This document shows, in pieces, positions 17,450-27,392 of a DNA stretch of 64,000 nt (within the stretch, counting starts at the first letter, position 1; the number at the start of each line of letters is the position of its first letter). The stretch is from Limnobacter thiooxidans (lineage in GTDB: Bacteria > Pseudomonadota > Gammaproteobacteria > Burkholderiales > Burkholderiaceae_B), in contig NZ_AP028947.1 of assembly GCF_036323495.1 (NCBI RefSeq), positions 1,736,001-1,800,000 of the forward strand, given 5' to 3'. Made by a program: the position numbers and the translations under genes. The notes beneath the pieces are model-generated. The model saw only the letters and a list, made by a program, of their open reading frames with translations, had not been told where the DNA came from and made no database searches.

Positions 17450-19756
17450 TTAGAAACCGGTGCCAATCGTGAACTGAACACGTTGCGTTTCATCCTGAGA
17501 CTCACTATTCAGTGGTATGCCCAAACTGAACTTCAATGGCCCCACTGGCGACAACCAGGAAATACCTACACCAGTTGAATACCGCAAATCACCAAAACTG
17601 ATTTTTTCGTTGCTCTGGAACACATTGCCCGCGTCAAGGAATGTGAATGCCCTGAACGTACGATCTTTCGTCATGCCGGGAATTGGGAAGAAGAATTCCG
17701 CATTGCCGATCAAGCGCTTTGAACCACCAATAGGTACGTTGTCCGCATCACGATCACCAAGTGTTGACGCGCGATAGCCCCTCACCGTGCCAATACCTCC
17801 CGCGTACACATTGCGGAAGATTGGGTAGGGTGAATTGCCCAGCCCGAAGCCACCGGTCACTTCACCGTTCAAAGCAAGTGTGTAAAGCTTGCCAATCGGG
17901 AAGTAAAACTGTTCCTGGTAGGTGGTTCGAATGAATTCCTGATCGCCCAACGGCGTTGCATACTCGGCTGTCAGGCGAGTAACGCGGCCCCGGGTTGGGG
18001 CAATTGCTGAATCACGGGAGTCATATGAATAGCCCGCATTCAAAAGCACGGCATAACTGGAGTTCCCGAAATCATTCACATAACGTTGGAATCGTGCGGG
18101 ACTAAACTGCCCGACTTCCAGATCGGTACCTTCATAGCCCGCACCAAATGAAATGCGCTCGAATTCGCTGATAGGATATCCAAAGCGCATGCCGGCGCCC
18201 GTGGTTTCAATGATGTAGTCGCCGAGATTCAGTGAACTAGGGTCAGTCCGACGGTTATACACTTCAAAGCTGCGGGATACGCCGTCAATTGTGAAGTAAG
18301 GATCTGTCTGGGAAAACGAAATGGTTCGATTGACCTTGCTGGTATTGAGCTCAAGGCCAACTGTTTTACCCGTACCAAACAGGTTTTGCTGCTGAATTGC
18401 AGCGGACAGAACCAGGCTGTCAGTACTGGATATACCAGCACCCAGCAACAAGTTGCCTGTTGGCTTTTCCTCGACCTGCATGTTCACGTCAATTTGATCA
18501 GACGTACCGGGGACAGGTTGAGTTTCAATGTCGACATTCGAGAAATAACCAAGACGGTCCACTCGTTCTTTGGACAACTGAATCTTGCGAGAATCGTACC
18601 AAGAAGATTCAAACTGGCGGAATTCGCGACGAACCACCTCGTCCTTGGTGCGAGTGTTGCCACCCACATTCATACGGCGAACATAAACACGCTTGCCCGG
18701 GTCAACGGCGATGTTGATATTCACCACCCGTTTCTCACGATCCAGCTCTGGAATGACGTTTGCATTGGCAAAAGCATAGCCGTAGTTACCCAAACGGTCC
18801 TGAATGGACTTGGTGGTGTCCGTCAACGCTTCACCATTGAAGGTTTCACCCTTTTTAGCCTGCATCAAGCCACGAAGCTCTGCGTCACGTCCAAGTAGCT
18901 GGCCACTTAGCTCCACATCACCAAAGGTAAATTTCTGACCTTCTTTGATGGTGATGGTGATGAAAATATCCTGCTTGTTCGGCGCAATCTGAACCTGTGT
19001 ATTTTCAATACTAAAATCTGCATAACCACGATTCAGGTAAAACGAGCGCAGCTTTTCAACGTCACCACTTAGCTTTTGGCGGGAATATTGATCGTTTTTG
19101 CTATACCAAGACATCAAGCCACCGGTACTCAACTCAAATTCTTCAAGCAGTTGCTTCTCGGTAAACTCTTTGCTTCCGATGATTTTCAACTGTTTGATTG
19201 AAGCCGATTCACCTTCATCCACATTGAATGTGATGCCTACGCGGTTGCGAGCCAGTTGATCAACACGTGTTTGAACCTGCGCACCGTATTTGCTACGGGA
19301 CAGGTACTGGCGCTTCAATTCCTGCTCTGCCTTGTCCAGCAAGGAGCGGTCGAATATCAGTGATTCACCGATACCCACGCCTTTCAGTGCTTCTTTCAAG
19401 GTGTCTTTGTCAAATTCTTTAGTACCGTTAATTTCCACGGAGGCGATGGCTGGTCGTTCAACAACGGTGACCACCAAAACATCGCCTTTGGCTGAAATTT
19501 TGACATCTTCAAAAAAACCAGTGGCAAACAGGGACCGAATAGCCTGAAGTGCCTTCTCATCCGTGAAAGTGTCACCAACACGAATTGGCAGGTAACTGAA
19601 CACAGTTCCTGCTTCTGTCCGGCGTAGACCTTCAACCTCGATGTCCTTTACCACAAACTGGTTGGCTTGGGCATGGACCACGCTCACGGACAATGCGCAG
19701 ACTGCCACGACTGGGTATACCAATCTCGCGGGAAACAGAGTACTTCTTATTGTCAT
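17450..19756 (-). CDS. bamA: Outer membrane protein assembly factor BamA
   Basis: Central Omp85 component that inserts beta-barrel proteins in the outer membrane. 768 residues: a signal peptide (about 1-31, ending VVHA-QA), five POTRA repeats (about 32-430; the first starts FVVKDIEVEGLRR) and a 16-stranded barrel with the conserved lid-locking motif VRGYR and a C-terminal aromatic residue (GTGF), the signal for outer-membrane insertion. It lies between rseP and skp. Confidence 0.98.
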   Translation of the reverse strand: MTIRSTLFPARLVYPVVAVCALSVSVVHAQANQFVVKDIEVEGLRRTEAGTVFSYLPIRVGDTFTDEKALQAIRSLFATGFFEDVKISAKGDVLVVTVVERPAIASVEINGTKEFDKDTLKEALKGVGIGESLIFDRSLLDKAEQELKRQYLSRSKYGAQVQTRVDQLARNRVGITFNVDEGESASIKQLKIIGSKEFTEKQLLEEFELSTGGLMSWYSKNDQYSRQKLSGDVEKLRSFYLNRGYADFSIENTQVQIAPNKQDIFITITIKEGQKFTFGDVELSGQLLGRDAELRGLMQAKKGETFNGEALTDTTKSIQDRLGNYGYAFANANVIPELDREKRVVNINIAVDPGKRVYVRRMNVGGNTRTKDEVVRREFRQFESSWYDSRKIQLSKERVDRLGYFSNVDIETQPVPGTSDQIDVNMQVEEKPTGNLLLGAGISSTDSLVLSAAIQQQNLFGTGKTVGLELNTSKVNRTISFSQTDPYFTIDGVSRSFEVYNRRTDPSSLNLGDYIIETTGAGMRFGYPISEFERISFGAGYEGTDLEVGQFSPARFQRYVNDFGNSSYAVLLNAGYSYDSRDSAIAPTRGRVTRLTAEYATPLGDQEFIRTTYQEQFYFPIGKLYTLALNGEVTGGFGLGNSPYPIFRNVYAGGIGTVRGYRASTLGDRDADNVPIGGSKRLIGNAEFFFPIPGMTKDRTFRAFTFLDAGNVFQSNEKISFGDLRYSTGVGISWLSPVGPLKFSLGIPLNSESQDETQRVQFTIGTGF

Positions 19757-19810
19757 TCAGATCGTTCCTACCAGCCACGATTGGCTGGAACCAATATATG
19801 AAGGCACCAA

Positions 19811-21151
19811 CTACAGCAGCCTTTGAATATCATTAAAAAAAGCAACACCGGTCAATACGCCAATGAGCAAAATTCCCAGTTTTTGACCTCTGATCTGCCA
19901 AATTTCGTCCACGGGTTTGCCTCTGACGATTTCGGCCAAATAATACATCAAGTGCCCACCGTCCAAGAGAGGTATTGGCAAAAGATTCAAAATGCCTAGG
20001 CTAACAGAAACCATGGCTAGAAATCCGAAAAATGGCAGAATTCCCAAGCTCGAAGATTCACCTGCAGCAGAGGCGATAGACACCGGGCCACTCAAGTGGT
20101 TCCAGGACAAATCGCCAGTGACCATCTTACCCAACGCGGCGAGTGAAAATACGCTGACTTCAACCATTCGACCGACACCCTCCGTGAAAGACTCGAGGAC
20201 AGTCAACGGGTGGTTGACGGTGAATGACTCACCCCCAATTGACAAACCCAGACGGCCGACAGATTCACCGTTTTCGGCGCGAAAGGCCTGCGGCACCGCA
20301 GACAACATCAATTGTTCCTGATTTCTCAGAATTTCTATCGCAATTTGTTGTTCAGGAAAGCGCTTGACCAGTTCAGTGAATTGAGCAGACGTTTCAACAG
20401 GAACGTCATTCACGCGAATCAGGATGTCACCCGACTGAAAGCCAGCCACGGCAGCAGGACTGCCTTCATTAACAGCGCGGACCAGTACGCTTTTCTCAAC
20501 GGGATTAAATCCAAGCTCACGAATCAGGTTTGGGCCAATTTCCACATCAAACTGATCGCCTGACACCGGTGCAAGATCAACGAGGGTATTGTCACGATTA
20601 ACCTGAACGGACACATCATTCTGAAATAGTCGGGCCTTGACCAAAGCCCACGACACTTCGCTCCAATTCTTGGTGTCTTCTCCGTTCACTCGAATGACAG
20701 TGTCACCCATTTGCAGACCAATTGCGGCAGCCTGGCTGTTGGGCGGGGGTTGCGCTACCCGTGTTGCGAGACCGAGGGGTTGCATGTAGGCGAGAAAGCC
20801 ATAGATCAGCGCTGCCAGAATCAGGTTTGCCAAGGGCCCGGCGAGTACTACTGCAATTCGTTGCCCGACAGGTTTTCTATTGAATGATTCCGACAAATCA
20901 ATATCATGGCCCTTCAAGCTATCCGGGTCACGCTCGTCCAGCATTCGTACGTAGCCACCCAATGGAATCCAGGAAATGGTCCATTCCACCTTGGTTTTCT
21001 GGTTCACCCAACGGACAATTGGCTTCCCAAAGCCAACAGAGAAACGAATTACCCTGACGCCATAGAAACGCGCCACGGCATAGTGTCCGTATTCGTGGAT
21101 AAACACCAGAATACCCAAAGCGACCAAAAACGAAACAATTGAATTGAGCAT
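19811..21151 (-). CDS. rseP: Site-2 zinc metalloprotease RseP
   Basis: Intramembrane protease that cuts the anti-sigma factor of the envelope stress response and clears signal peptides. 446 residues. The zinc motif HEYGH is at residues 19-23 in the first membrane helix; the third ligand motif LDGGH lies near the C-terminus (about residue 395). Two PDZ domains occupy about 115-310 (RVNGEDTKNW; GSPAAVAGFQSGDILIRVN). Transcribed between dxr and bamA as in most proteobacteria. Confidence 0.97.
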   Translation of the reverse strand: MLNSIVSFLVALGILVFIHEYGHYAVARFYGVRVIRFSVGFGKPIVRWVNQKTKVEWTISWIPLGGYVRMLDERDPDSLKGHDIDLSESFNRKPVGQRIAVVLAGPLANLILAALIYGFLAYMQPLGLATRVAQPPPNSQAAAIGLQMGDTVIRVNGEDTKNWSEVSWALVKARLFQNDVSVQVNRDNTLVDLAPVSGDQFDVEIGPNLIRELGFNPVEKSVLVRAVNEGSPAAVAGFQSGDILIRVNDVPVETSAQFTELVKRFPEQQIAIEILRNQEQLMLSAVPQAFRAENGESVGRLGLSIGGESFTVNHPLTVLESFTEGVGRMVEVSVFSLAALGKMVTGDLSWNHLSGPVSIASAAGESSSLGILPFFGFLAMVSVSLGILNLLPIPLLDGGHLMYYLAEIVRGKPVDEIWQIRGQKLGILLIGVLTGVAFFNDIQRLL

Positions 21152-21163
21152 TTACAACCTACA

Positions 21164-22375
21164 TTAAAACTTTTCAGTCAACTGAAAGGCGTGCGAGCGA
21201 ACTTCAGAATCGAGGGCAAAGGCATCATCCAGAGTCGAGATGGGTCGCCCGGCAAATTTGGATAAACAAGCTTCGGTCATCCGAACAATGTCCATGAATG
21301 CAATTTTTTCACGCAAAAACAAGTCTACAGCGACTTCATTGGCCGCATTGAATACAGGCGCCAAGGTGTCAGGATTTTCCAGTACCTTGAAGGCCAGGCC
21401 CAACATTGGAAACCGGCTTAAATCAGGGTCTTCAAAATCCAGATGTGCCAATTGGGCTAGATTCAACCGAGGAGAACCGGAACTGATCCGGTCTGGCAAA
21501 CCCAGCACATGGGCAATGGGCGTGCGCATGTCCGGGCAACCAAGTTGCGCCAGCAGACTGCCGTCCATGTACTCTACGAGCGAATGGACAATCGATTGCG
21601 GGTGAATCAATACCGAAAGTTGGTTTGCCGGCAGGCCAAACATCCACAGCGCTTCGATCAACTCCAGACCTTTGTTGGCCATGGTTGCACTGTCTACAGA
21701 AATCTTCCGGCCCATAACCCAATTAGGGTGAGCCACAGCCTGGGCTGGTGTTACTTTTTGAAGATCTTGAAGACTTGCCTTACGGAAAGGTCCACCAGAC
21801 GCAGTCAAAATAAGTCGTTCGATGCCAAAGGAGTCTGCTCGTGCAACGTCAAAGTTTTGAGGCAAACATTGATAAATCGCGTTGTGCTCCGAATCGACAG
21901 GCAAGATTGTAGCCCCTGATTCTTTGCAAGCGTTGATCATGAACTGCCCAGCCAAAACAAGCGACTCCTTATTGGCCAACAACACTTTTTTACCAGCCTT
22001 CAGGGCTGACAGCGTCGGTTTCAAGCCAGCGGCGCCAACGATGGCAGCCACCACCGTGTTCACCTCGGGACTCGCGCACAGTTGTGCAAGTTCTCCTGAA
22101 CCTACAACCTCGGGTTGATAGCCAAGTGCCTGGAACAATCGATTATCGTAGCCATTGTCATGCCATTTCTGAAAAGCTGTTGCGTCGCAAATAACCACAA
22201 TGGCAGGCTGGTGAACACAAGCTTGTTTGAACAGCAAATCGATATTTGCACCTGCAGCCAAACCGTAAACCGAAAACCGGCCAGGGTGACGGGCAACAAC
22301 ATCCAGTGTGTTGACACCGATCGTGCCGGTTGCACCCAATACAAGCAAGGATTGCGGTTTCATGTTTTGGCTCAA
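21164..22375 (-). CDS. dxr: 1-deoxy-D-xylulose 5-phosphate reductoisomerase
   Basis: Commits DOXP to the MEP isoprenoid pathway using NADPH. Up to 403 residues: the NADPH motif LGATGTIG near the N-terminus, LANKESLV, the metal/substrate motif PVDSEHNAIYQCL, and ASGGPFR. The start is either TTG at 22375, which overlaps the cdsA stop (TTGA), or ATG at 22363; the overlap suggests translational coupling either way. Isoprenoid supply connects functionally to uppS two genes upstream. Confidence 0.97.
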   Translation of the reverse strand: MSQNMKPQSLLVLGATGTIGVNTLDVVARHPGRFSVYGLAAGANIDLLFKQACVHQPAIVVICDATAFQKWHDNGYDNRLFQALGYQPEVVGSGELAQLCASPEVNTVVAAIVGAAGLKPTLSALKAGKKVLLANKESLVLAGQFMINACKESGATILPVDSEHNAIYQCLPQNFDVARADSFGIERLILTASGGPFRKASLQDLQKVTPAQAVAHPNWVMGRKISVDSATMANKGLELIEALWMFGLPANQLSVLIHPQSIVHSLVEYMDGSLLAQLGCPDMRTPIAHVLGLPDRISSGSPRLNLAQLAHLDFEDPDLSRFPMLGLAFKVLENPDTLAPVFNAANEVAVDLFLREKIAFMDIVRMTEACLSKFAGRPISTLDDAFALDSEVRSHAFQLTEKF

Positions 22376-23214
22376 CTTGCAACAGCAGACACTAATAGCA
22401 TGGCCAAAGGCAACACGGGCAATTGGGCGTCAATTCTATCCAGAATGCCACCATGCCCAGGCAACAGTTGGCTGCTGTCTTTGACACCAGCGTGCCTTTT
22501 CAACATGGACTCAAACAGGTCACCTACCACGCTGTAAGCACTCAATATCAAAAGCCAAATCGAAAAGATCACAGGGTGCCAGCGCTCAAGTGCCACGACC
22601 TGCCAAGAAGACTGAAGTAAGGGAAAATCGTTGGCCATGAATACAACTAGCCAGCTGAGTGCAAGTACACTCAAAGCGCCTCCAATTGCTCCCTCCCAGC
22701 TTTTGCCAGGTGAAATGGAAGGAGCCAGCTTGCGTTTTCCAAGCGTTTTACCAAAAACGTAGGCAAAAATATCAGCAGCAAAGCAAATCGCAACAGTGCT
22801 TAGTAAAAAGACAACGCCGTTTGATTTAGCAAGAATCAAGGCCAGACCTGCCGCCGAGATCAACACAAACCCGACCGCAAGAAAAGGCAGCGATTTCGAA
22901 AAAACACCCAAGGAAACCTTTCTTAGACACCACGGTGCAAAGGCAACCCAAAATACACACGACAAAGCCAAAACAGGGTAAGCGTGCACTTGGAGATCAA
23001 GCAGCCAAGCCATTGAAGCACAGGCTGCCCCGCCACAGGCTGCAAAAGTGATCGACTGTACTGCACCCAGCCTGCCCAGTTTTGCCCATTCCCAGAAAGC
23101 ACCGACCAAGAAGACCAACACAAAAATGTTCCAGCCCAAGGATCCGCCTGCCGTGAGAACAGCAAGCAAGACAATTAGCAGTATCACAGCCGTGATGATG
23201 CGCGTTCCAAGCAT
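22372..23214 (-). CDS. cdsA: Phosphatidate cytidylyltransferase
   Basis: Makes CDP-diacylglycerol, the precursor of all phospholipids, in the inner membrane. 280 residues with about eight hydrophobic segments. The family signature is at the C-terminal third: SPGKSWEGAIGG and SMLKRHAGVKDSSQLLPGHGG-I-LDRIDA. It sits between uppS and dxr in the conserved envelope cluster. Confidence 0.97.
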   Translation of the reverse strand: MLGTRIITAVILLIVLLAVLTAGGSLGWNIFVLVFLVGAFWEWAKLGRLGAVQSITFAACGGAACASMAWLLDLQVHAYPVLALSCVFWVAFAPWCLRKVSLGVFSKSLPFLAVGFVLISAAGLALILAKSNGVVFLLSTVAICFAADIFAYVFGKTLGKRKLAPSISPGKSWEGAIGGALSVLALSWLVVFMANDFPLLQSSWQVVALERWHPVIFSIWLLILSAYSVVGDLFESMLKRHAGVKDSSQLLPGHGGILDRIDAQLPVLPLAMLLVSAVAS

Positions 23215-23240
23215 GATTTATGTCTCGATTGAGAATCGAT

Positions 23241-24029
23241 TCACTGGGCAGACTGTCTAACTTGAACCAATGGGGGTTGGATCTGTTCCGAAGTACGACC
23301 AAAGCGACGTTCTCTGTTGTTATAGGAATCAATGGCCTCGAGCAGCATGGGCTTGCCAAAATCGGGCCAAAATTTTTCTGTAAAGTAAAATTCGGTGTAC
23401 GCCATCTGCCAAAGCAAGAAATTTGACACCCTTTGCTCTCCCCCTGTGCGAATGAACAAGTCCGGCTCAGGGCTATTTTGCAGACACAAATGAGGAGCCA
23501 AATCCTGCTCAGTAATCAAATTCGGGTTTGCAGCCAAATGCGGATTACTGCTGATCATTTTTCGGGTAGCCTGCAAAATGTCCCATCGCCCCCCGTAATT
23601 GGCAGCAATGTTCAGATGCAAACGAGTGTTGTTCTTGGTCAGATCCTGCGCGGATTCAATTGCCGCACGCAATTCGGGTTCGAACATGCTGGTGTCGCCA
23701 ATTACTTGGAGCTTGATGTTTTCCCTGTGCATGGATTCAACATCAATTCTTAAAACCCGAATGAAAAGTCTCATCAAAAGAGACACTTCCTCGGCTGGCC
23801 TGCGCCAGTTTTCCGAGGAAAATGCAAACAAGGTCAAATGTTCTACACCGAGCTCACAGCAAGCCTGAACGGTGCGCCTTACAGCGTCCACTCCACGCTT
23901 GTGCCCCGCTACGCGTGGCATCATGCGGGTTTTCGCCCAACGACCATTGCCGTCCATCACAATTGCAACGTGTTTTGGAATGCTGGATGTTTGCGGAACA
24001 TCCAGAGTTGAGCTGGTGTGATTTGTCAT
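23241..24029 (-). CDS. uppS: Isoprenyl (undecaprenyl) diphosphate synthase
   Basis: Cis-prenyltransferase producing undecaprenyl diphosphate, the lipid carrier for peptidoglycan and O-antigen. 262 residues: catalytic Asp26 in [12 protein letters not shown], then [11 protein letters not shown], and the C-terminal [22 protein letters not shown] and [13 protein letters not shown] blocks. About 18 residues precede the usual start region. Located 9 bp downstream of frr. Confidence 0.97.
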   Translation of the reverse strand: MTNHTSSTLDVPQTSSIPKHVAIVMDGNGRWAKTRMMPRVAGHKRGVDAVRRTVQACCELGVEHLTLFAFSSENWRRPAEEVSLLMRLFIRVLRIDVESMHRENIKLQVIGDTSMFEPELRAAIESAQDLTKNNTRLHLNIAANYGGRWDILQATRKMISSNPHLAANPNLITEQDLAPHLCLQNSPEPDLFIRTGGEQRVSNFLLWQMAYTEFYFTEKFWPDFGKPMLLEAIDSYNNRERRFGRTSEQIQPPLVQVRQSAQ

Positions 24030-24038
24030 TAAGTTGGC

Positions 24039-24599
24039 TTACACCGTCATGATTTCAGCTTCTTTGGCCTGAAGCACCTGATCCACTTCGGCAACAAACT
24101 TGTCAGTCAGTTTCTGGATCTCGGCCTGTGCACGACGGTCATCATCTTCCGAGATCTCCTTGTCATTGACCAAGCGCTTGAATGCCTCATTGGCATCTCG
24201 GCGCAGGTTGCGAATTGCAACTTTGGTTTGCTCACCTTCACCCTTGATGAACTTGGTCAACTCACGGCGACGCTCTTCCGTCAACGCAGGCATGGGAACA
24301 CGGATGGTTTCGCCCATCGATGCAGGATTAAGGCCCAGATCAGATTCCCGAATTGCCTTTTCCACAGCATTGGCCATATTCTTTTCCCATGGCTGAACCA
24401 CAATGGTTCGGGCATCGGCCAAACTCAGGTTAGCAACCTGAGAAATGGGCACCATGGAACCATAGTAATCCACCTGCACGTGGTCAAGAATGCCAGTATG
24501 CGCACGGCCTGTGCGCACCTTTTGCAAATCGGTCTTCAAAGACTCAATGGATTTCACCATTTTTTCTTCGGTTGTTTTTCGAATGTTTGCAACGCTCAT
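24039..24599 (-). CDS. frr: Ribosome recycling factor
   Basis: Splits post-termination ribosomes with EF-G. 186 residues, typical (185). The tRNA-like triple-helix domain shows [15 protein letters not shown] and [34 protein letters not shown] is the C-terminal helix. It follows pyrH by 30 bp, the near-universal pyrH-frr pair. Confidence 0.98.
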   Translation of the reverse strand: MSVANIRKTTEEKMVKSIESLKTDLQKVRTGRAHTGILDHVQVDYYGSMVPISQVANLSLADARTIVVQPWEKNMANAVEKAIRESDLGLNPASMGETIRVPMPALTEERRRELTKFIKGEGEQTKVAIRNLRRDANEAFKRLVNDKEISEDDDRRAQAEIQKLTDKFVAEVDQVLQAKEAEIMTV

Positions 24600-24629
24600 A
24601 GTTGAATTCTCACTGCATTGAACGATTAA

Positions 24630-25340
24630 TTACATGTGCACCAAGGTGCCCTCGTTTTCACCAGCTACCGCGCGGTTTAAAGCGCCTGGCTTATTGATGG
24701 AAAACACCCGTATGGGAAGTTTCTGGTCACGACATAGCGCAAACGCTGTAGCGTCCATCACTTCGAGATTTTTGGAAATTGCTTCGTTAAACGAGATTGT
24801 CTCGTATCGCGTTGCTGTCGGGTCTTTATTTGGATCTGCGGTGTAAATGCCATCCACCTTGGTGGCTTTCAGAACAACCTCAGCACCAATTTCAGATCCA
24901 CGCAGCGCAGCGGCAGTGTCTGTTGTGAAAAACGGGTTGCCTGTACCAGCCGCAAAAATGACGATTTTCCCTTCTTCAAGGTAACGTATCGCCTTTGGGC
25001 GGATGTAAGGTTCCACGACCTGCTCGATATTCAATGCGGATTGCACCCTGGCTTCAACCCCGGCACGCCGAAATGCATCCTGCAAAGCCAACGCATTCAT
25101 GACGGTGGCCATCATGCCCATGTAGTCCGCGGTTGCCCGGTCCATGCCAGCAGCCCCGGGGGCAATTCCACGGAAAATGTTTCCGCCACCGATTACAACA
25201 GCCAGCTCGACTCCGGAGGCTGACACTTCAGAAACTTCTGCCACCATCCGTTCGATGGTCTGGCGATTGATGCCGTAGGAGTCGTCGCCCATCAGGGCTT
25301 CACCCGACAATTTAAGTAACACGCGCTTGTATGCTGCCAT
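24630..25340 (-). CDS. pyrH: Uridylate kinase
   Basis: Phosphorylates UMP to UDP; bacterial hexameric type regulated by GTP and UTP. 236 residues of the amino-acid-kinase fold: [14 protein letters not shown] at the N-terminus, [10 protein letters not shown], and [15 protein letters not shown] for UMP and phosphate binding. Follows tsf after an intrinsic terminator, so it may have its own promoter or rely on read-through. Confidence 0.98.
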   Translation of the reverse strand: MAAYKRVLLKLSGEALMGDDSYGINRQTIERMVAEVSEVSASGVELAVVIGGGNIFRGIAPGAAGMDRATADYMGMMATVMNALALQDAFRRAGVEARVQSALNIEQVVEPYIRPKAIRYLEEGKIVIFAAGTGNPFFTTDTAAALRGSEIGAEVVLKATKVDGIYTADPNKDPTATRYETISFNEAISKNLEVMDATAFALCRDQKLPIRVFSINKPGALNRAVAGENEGTLVHM

Positions 25341-25410
25341 TCATGCCTCTAGGTTGGTCGTTGTCAGGATTCTATAACGTAAAGCCCGAAACTTCGTAGA
25401 CACACAAATA

Positions 25411-25441
25411 AAAAGGGGTGTCCCCGATAGAGAAACCCCTC
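25411..25441 (-). terminator. Intrinsic terminator downstream of tsf
   Basis: On the minus strand an AGGGGT stem pairs with ACCCCT and is followed by a T-run (TTTTTATTT). It lies 18 bp after the tsf stop and before pyrH. The loop is rather long, about 15 nt. Confidence 0.7.
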
Positions 25442-25458
25442 CTGTCTGCACTAAAAAA

Positions 25459-26349
25459 TTAACGGCCTGCGGCAGCGGCAGCAGCTTGTGCAGCAACTTC
25501 AGCAGCGAAGTCGTTAACCTTCTTCTCAATACCCTCACCCACGATGAACAGGTCGAAGCTGTTCACTTCGCTGTTCTTGGACTTCAGCATGGCTTCAACA
25601 GTCAACTTGTCATCCTTCACGAAAGGCTGGGACAACAGCGCCACTTCCTTCAGATACTTCTTGATGGAACCATCGACCATTTTTTCAGCGATATCAGCAG
25701 GCTTGCCAGATTCAATCGCTTTGGCCTTGGCCACTGAGCGCTCGCGGTCGATGTCTTCCTGGGGAACGCCACTTTCATGCAAGGCTTTTGGCTTGGTTGC
25801 AGCAATGTGCAAGGCCACATCCTTACCCACATTGTCGTCTGAGCCTGTGTAATCCACCAGAACGCCGATGCGGCCGCCGTGGATATAGGAGCTCAGGCTT
25901 CCCTTGGCTTCTACGCGCTTGAAGCGACGCACAGACATATTTTCACCAATCTTGCCGATCAAGGCTGCGCGAACTGATTCAACTGTGCCCTCGCCCAAAG
26001 GCAAGGCAGACAACGCTTCCACATCAGTGGGGTTGTTGTCCGCAATCAGCTTGGCCACGTTGGCTACGAACGCCAAAAAGTCATCGTTCTTGGCAACAAA
26101 GTCTGTTTCACAGTTTACTTCAACAATCGTTCCCAGCTTATTGGAATCATTGATATAAATCCCGACTAGACCTTCTGCGGTTACGCGTGCAGCGGCTTTC
26201 CCAGCCTTGCTACCCAGCTTTACGCGCAGGAGTTCTTCAGCTTTGTCCATATCGCCTGCGGCTTCGGTCAACGCTTTCTTGCATTCCATCATGGGCGCGT
26301 CGGTTTTTTCGCGCAGAACTTTCACCATTGCTGCTGTAATTTCAGCCAT
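25459..26349 (-). CDS. tsf: Elongation factor Ts
   Basis: Guanine-nucleotide exchange factor for EF-Tu. 296 residues: an N-terminal UBA-like domain ([27 protein letters not shown]), the core motif [14 protein letters not shown] (about residues 76-89) that contacts EF-Tu, and two dimer subdomains. The C-terminus is alanine rich ([15 protein letters not shown]). Downstream partner of rpsB with a terminator between them. Confidence 0.98.
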   Translation of the reverse strand: MAEITAAMVKVLREKTDAPMMECKKALTEAAGDMDKAEELLRVKLGSKAGKAAARVTAEGLVGIYINDSNKLGTIVEVNCETDFVAKNDDFLAFVANVAKLIADNNPTDVEALSALPLGEGTVESVRAALIGKIGENMSVRRFKRVEAKGSLSSYIHGGRIGVLVDYTGSDDNVGKDVALHIAATKPKALHESGVPQEDIDRERSVAKAKAIESGKPADIAEKMVDGSIKKYLKEVALLSQPFVKDDKLTVEAMLKSKNSEVNSFDLFIVGEGIEKKVNDFAAEVAAQAAAAAAGR

Positions 26350-26383
26350 TGATCTTCTCCTAACTATCGAATTCTGAATGACA

Positions 26384-26410
26384 TAAAAAAAAGGGGCGAC
26401 TTGTCGCCCC
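26384..26410 (-). terminator. Intrinsic terminator between rpsB and tsf
   Basis: A perfect GC-rich hairpin (GGGGCGAC-AA-GTCGCCCC) is followed by eight T on the minus strand, 20 bp after the rpsB stop. It would attenuate rather than isolate tsf, unless tsf has its own promoter in the remaining short spacer. Confidence 0.92.
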
Positions 26411-26430
26411 GTTGGAAGTAGAAAGCCTGA

Positions 26431-27186
26431 TCAGCCTTCTACGCCCTCTTCAGATACTTCAACGAAATCGTCACCGCTCTTGATGGCATCGACTACGTCG
26501 TTAACAGCCTGGTCACGACCAGCCAATACAGCATCAGCCACTGAACGGGCATACAAACGAATCGCACGTGCAGAATCGTCGTTACCTGGCACGATGTAGC
26601 TAACACCAGCGGGTGAGTGGTTGGTGTCCACGATACCTACCACTGGGATGCCCAGTTTCTCGGCTTCAGTGATTGCAATCTTGTGGTAACCCACGTCACA
26701 TACGAAGATTGCATCAGGCAAGGTTGGCATGTCTTTGATGCCACCAATGGACTGGTTCAACTTTTCGAGTTCGCGAGCAAACATCAGGGCTTCTTTCTTG
26801 GACATACGCTCTGTACCGCCGTCGGCGATAATGGCTTCCATGTCCTTCAGGCGCTTGATTGAAGTTTTCACGGTTTTGAAGTTGGTGAGCATGCCGCCCA
26901 ACCAGCGTTGGTCTACAAAGGGCATGCCGCAGCGTGCTGCTTCTTCGGCGATGATTTCCTTGGCTTGACGCTTTGTACAAACAAACAGGATATTTCCGCG
27001 GTTTGCAGACAGGCGCTTGACAAACTTCAGCGCGTCGTCAAGCATCACGACAGTTTTTTCCAGGTTGATAATGTGAATCTTGTTGCGATGGCCATAGATA
27101 TAAGGGGCCATTTTGGGGTTCCAGAAGCGTGTTTGGTGGCCAAAGTGGCAACCAGCTTCCAGCATTTCGCGCATTGATGCTGCCAT
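26431..27186 (-). CDS. rpsB: 30S ribosomal protein S2
   Basis: 251 residues from the ATG at 27186, chosen because it begins the conserved [18 protein letters not shown] and has a GGAG site 8 nt upstream. The open frame extends 30 codons further upstream, but that part is the 5' leader and has no family similarity. Motifs: [40 protein letters not shown], and [23 protein letters not shown]. First gene of the long minus-strand run. Confidence 0.98.
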   Translation of the reverse strand: MAASMREMLEAGCHFGHQTRFWNPKMAPYIYGHRNKIHIINLEKTVVMLDDALKFVKRLSANRGNILFVCTKRQAKEIIAEEAARCGMPFVDQRWLGGMLTNFKTVKTSIKRLKDMEAIIADGGTERMSKKEALMFARELEKLNQSIGGIKDMPTLPDAIFVCDVGYHKIAITEAEKLGIPVVGIVDTNHSPAGVSYIVPGNDDSARAIRLYARSVADAVLAGRDQAVNDVVDAIKSGDDFVEVSEEGVEG

Positions 27187-27337
27187 GAATTTCTCCAGTA
27201 TAGACAGGGTTGAAAAAGTTTGCGCTGGGCTGGAACGTCGCTTATCAACGAAATGTTCAAGCACCCTGTCGCACAAACCTTAAGATTTACTCTTGAGTTC
27301 GGACTAACTTCGCAAGTTAAACTCGATCCCAGAGCAG
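27187..27337 (-). promoter_or_regulatory. Structured rpsB 5' leader
   Basis: Two elements can be drawn. A hairpin with TAACTT-CGC-AAGTTA (27305-27319) is enclosed by GAGTT/AACTC arms (27295-27299 and 27320-27324). A long-range 8-bp stem joins 27203-27210 to 27263-27270, extended by TGAA/TTCA. Bases 27218-27224 could also pair outside this stem with 27270-27278, forming a pseudoknot. S2 represses its own operon through the leader in E. coli; the same control is inferred here. Confidence 0.5.
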
Positions 27338-27343
27338 CCAGTG

Positions 27344-27373
27344 ATTATACTCGGTTAAAATACTTCAGCTCAA
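27344..27373 (-). promoter_or_regulatory. rpsB promoter
   Basis: TTGAGC (-35, 27368-27373) and a consensus TATAAT (-10, 27344-27349) are separated by 18 bp on the minus strand. This is the strongest sigma-70-type promoter seen in the window and fits the high demand for rpsB. The predicted transcript has a leader of about 150 nt. Confidence 0.75.
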
Positions 27374-27392
27374 GCAGGAACCTAACAAAACC

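Noticed and set aside
27187..27276. Thirty-codon N-terminal extension of rpsB
   Set aside because: Family start and ribosome-binding site are at 27186; the upstream part is the structured leader.
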